Shown: positions 62,842-64,000 of the stretch, one piece after another
Position numbering within the stretch: position 1 is the stretch's first letter
Layout: each line of letters opens with the position of its first letter
Assembly: GCA_011390955.1 (NCBI GenBank)
Contig: JAABRM010000038.1
Coordinates: 1 to 64,000 of the forward strand
Length of the DNA: 64,000 nucleotides
Direction: 5' to 3'
DNA from: Oscillatoriales cyanobacterium
Lineage (GTDB): Bacteria > Cyanobacteriota > Cyanobacteriia > Cyanobacteriales > Laspinemataceae
Made by a program: the position numbers and the translations under genes
Notes under the pieces: model-generated
What the model was told of the DNA's origin: nothing
Database searches by the model: none
What the model saw: only the letters and a program-made list of their open reading frames with translations

Positions 62842-64000
62842 TTAAATCAGTGAGGTTAATTTTAACTGTGCCCCATTTTGGAGCATTTCTTCAAACTTAT
62901 CCCCTGGCACCGGAGGACTAAATAAATAACCTTGAATGGTATTACATTTTTGTTCTCTAAGAAACTCCAGTTCGGCTTCCTTTTCGACGCCTTCAGCAAT
63001 CACGTGCAAGTTAAGTCCATGTGCCATAGAAATAATTGCTTTAGTAATAGTAGCATTTTTTTCATTATGATTAATATCAGTGACAAAACACCGATCTATT
63101 TTTAATATATCTAGATTAAATTTTTGCAAGTAACTTAAAGAAGAATAGCCCGTACCAAAATCATCAAGAGAAATGCTAATTCCCAAGGCTTTTAATTCTT
63201 TTAACTGGGCATTTGCTAGTTTAATATTATCCACCAGCATACTTTCTGTCAGTTCCAACTCTAAATACTGGGGATCTAAATTGGTTGATTCTAAAGTTTG
63301 GACAACTTTTTTGATCAAATCTGGCTGATTAAATTGTCGCACCGATAAGTTAACCGCAATGCGTAGGGAGGGTAAGCCAGCATCTTGCCATTTCTTCAAT
63401 TGTTGACAAGCGGTTTGCAAAACCCATTCGCCAATCGGCACAATCAAGCCATTTTGTTCAGCCAAAGGAATAAATTGTCCAGGGGAAATAAATCCTTGTT
63501 CAGGATGCTTCCAGCGAATTAATGCTTCCGCCCCAATAATCCGTCCAGAGCTTAAGTCTACTTGCGGTTGGTAATATATCTGAAATTGAGAACGTTCTAA
63601 GGCATACCTTAAATTCGTTTCTAGATTCAGCAATTCCACCGAAACAGCTTGGATATTTGAGGAATAAAACTGCAATTGATTGCCCCCCATTTGCTTGGCA
63701 TAAGAAAGCGCCGCCTCCGCGTGTTGCATTAGTTCATCAATATCTTCCCCATCTTTGGGGGACAAGGCAATGCCAATACTGGCGGACAGAGAAATTTTAT
63801 GTTGATCCAAGTTAATGGGTTTTGACAGACGTTCGATAATCCGTTGGGCAACTTGTGATGCTTGCTCGGTAAGTTCGAGAGATTGTTGGTTTTCTGAAGC
63901 TAAAATAATCGCAAATTGATCGGTATTTAGTCGGGCTACGGTATCGCCAAAATCCACACAGCTAATTAAGCGGTGGGCGACATTTTGAATTAGCCGATCG
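62842..64000 (-). CDS. GGDEF(degenerate)-EAL cyclic-di-GMP phosphodiesterase, 5' end outside the window
   Basis: Partial: the frame continues beyond 64000, so the N-terminus is missing. The upstream 3' part of the GGDEF domain is visible (RLIQNVAHRLISCVDFGDTVARLNTDQFAII), with NTDQF in place of GGDEF, so diguanylate cyclase activity should be lost. The EAL domain (about 115-365 of the visible part) has GAEALIRWKHPEQGF, AVNLSVRQF, LELELTESML, LDDFGTGYSSLSYL, LKIDRCFV, VIAEGVE and QGYLFSPPVP. All catalytic Glu, Asn, Asp and Lys residues are conserved, so c-di-GMP hydrolysis is likely. Whatever sensor precedes it cannot be seen. Confidence 0.93.
   Translation of the reverse strand, partial: DRLIQNVAHRLISCVDFGDTVARLNTDQFAIILASENQQSLELTEQASQVAQRIIERLSKPINLDQHKISLSASIGIALSPKDGEDIDELMQHAEAALSYAKQMGGNQLQFYSSNIQAVSVELLNLETNLRYALERSQFQIYYQPQVDLSSGRIIGAEALIRWKHPEQGFISPGQFIPLAEQNGLIVPIGEWVLQTACQQLKKWQDAGLPSLRIAVNLSVRQFNQPDLIKKVVQTLESTNLDPQYLELELTESMLVDNIKLANAQLKELKALGISISLDDFGTGYSSLSYLQKFNLDILKIDRCFVTDINHNEKNATITKAIISMAHGLNLHVIAEGVEKEAELEFLREQKCNTIQGYLFSPPVPGDKFEEMLQNGAQLKLTSLI

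Overview
The window is chromosomal DNA from a cyanobacterium, most likely a filamentous Oscillatoriales-type organism. GCGATCGC (HIP1) octamers occur throughout, inside and outside genes. The gene content is cyanobacterial: photosystem II psbI, a CpcS/CpeS-type phycobiliprotein lyase, DUF3153 and DUF3769 proteins, a purA-rplY pair, PhoX, a cyanobacteriochrome-like kinase and a CHAT protein. Intergenic regions carry many short tandem repeats with 7-, 8-, 11-, 14- and 16-bp units. I cannot name the genus. No tRNA, rRNA, CRISPR array or recognisable insertion sequence was found.

Layout. 0-5 kb: Cry-DASH photolyase and an acyl-CoA synthetase (NDP-forming)/GNAT fusion, then about 1 kb of non-coding DNA with an orphan terminator. 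5.6-15 kb: a Pro/Thr-rich secreted protein, then a minus-strand accessory block made of a CHAT-protease/TPR membrane protein, an SGNH hydrolase and a giant protein with three TIR domains, one membrane segment, 14 WD40 repeats and TPR-like helices. 15-26.5 kb: murF, an unknown 433-residue gene, a bestrophin channel, a triple SH3b protein, phoX with a candidate Pho box, a YlqD-like protein, the pyruvate dehydrogenase E2 gene and a polyphosphate-glucokinase-like ROK kinase. 26.8-38.7 kb: Na/Pi cotransporter, DUF3153 lipoprotein, single-domain response regulator, GDYXXLXY/DUF2157 membrane pair, HEAT-repeat protein, phycobiliprotein lyase, a hypothetical gene, a DUF3769 outer-membrane protein and the 38-residue psbI.

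39-46 kb is the most unusual region. A cytosine-C5 methyltransferase gene is followed by a truncated polA copy, then a putative restriction endonuclease and an N4-cytosine-type methyltransferase, then intact polA. The end of the C5 methyltransferase gene plus the start of polA is present on both sides of the endonuclease/methyltransferase pair, as a direct repeat of about 0.5-0.66 kb. This looks like insertion of a restriction-modification unit with a long target duplication.

46-64 kb: a three-GAF histidine kinase with two potential bilin-binding GAF domains (one with a Cys pair spaced as in DXCF cyanobacteriochromes), a NADAR protein, an alanine/serine-glyoxylate aminotransferase, a HAMP-PAS adenylate cyclase, a GNAT acetyltransferase, an alpha/beta hydrolase, purA, rplY, an APH/P-loop kinase fusion, a pentapeptide-repeat protein, a small membrane protein, and the 3' part of a degenerate-GGDEF/EAL phosphodiesterase running off the right edge.

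Short tandem repeats cluster at gene 3' ends, often between convergent genes, and supply the stop codon of several genes. Most genes look like single-gene units. The clearest co-transcribed pairs are the endonuclease/N4-methyltransferase, DUF2157/GDYXXLXY, purA-rplY, and possibly CHAT/SGNH/TIR-WD40.
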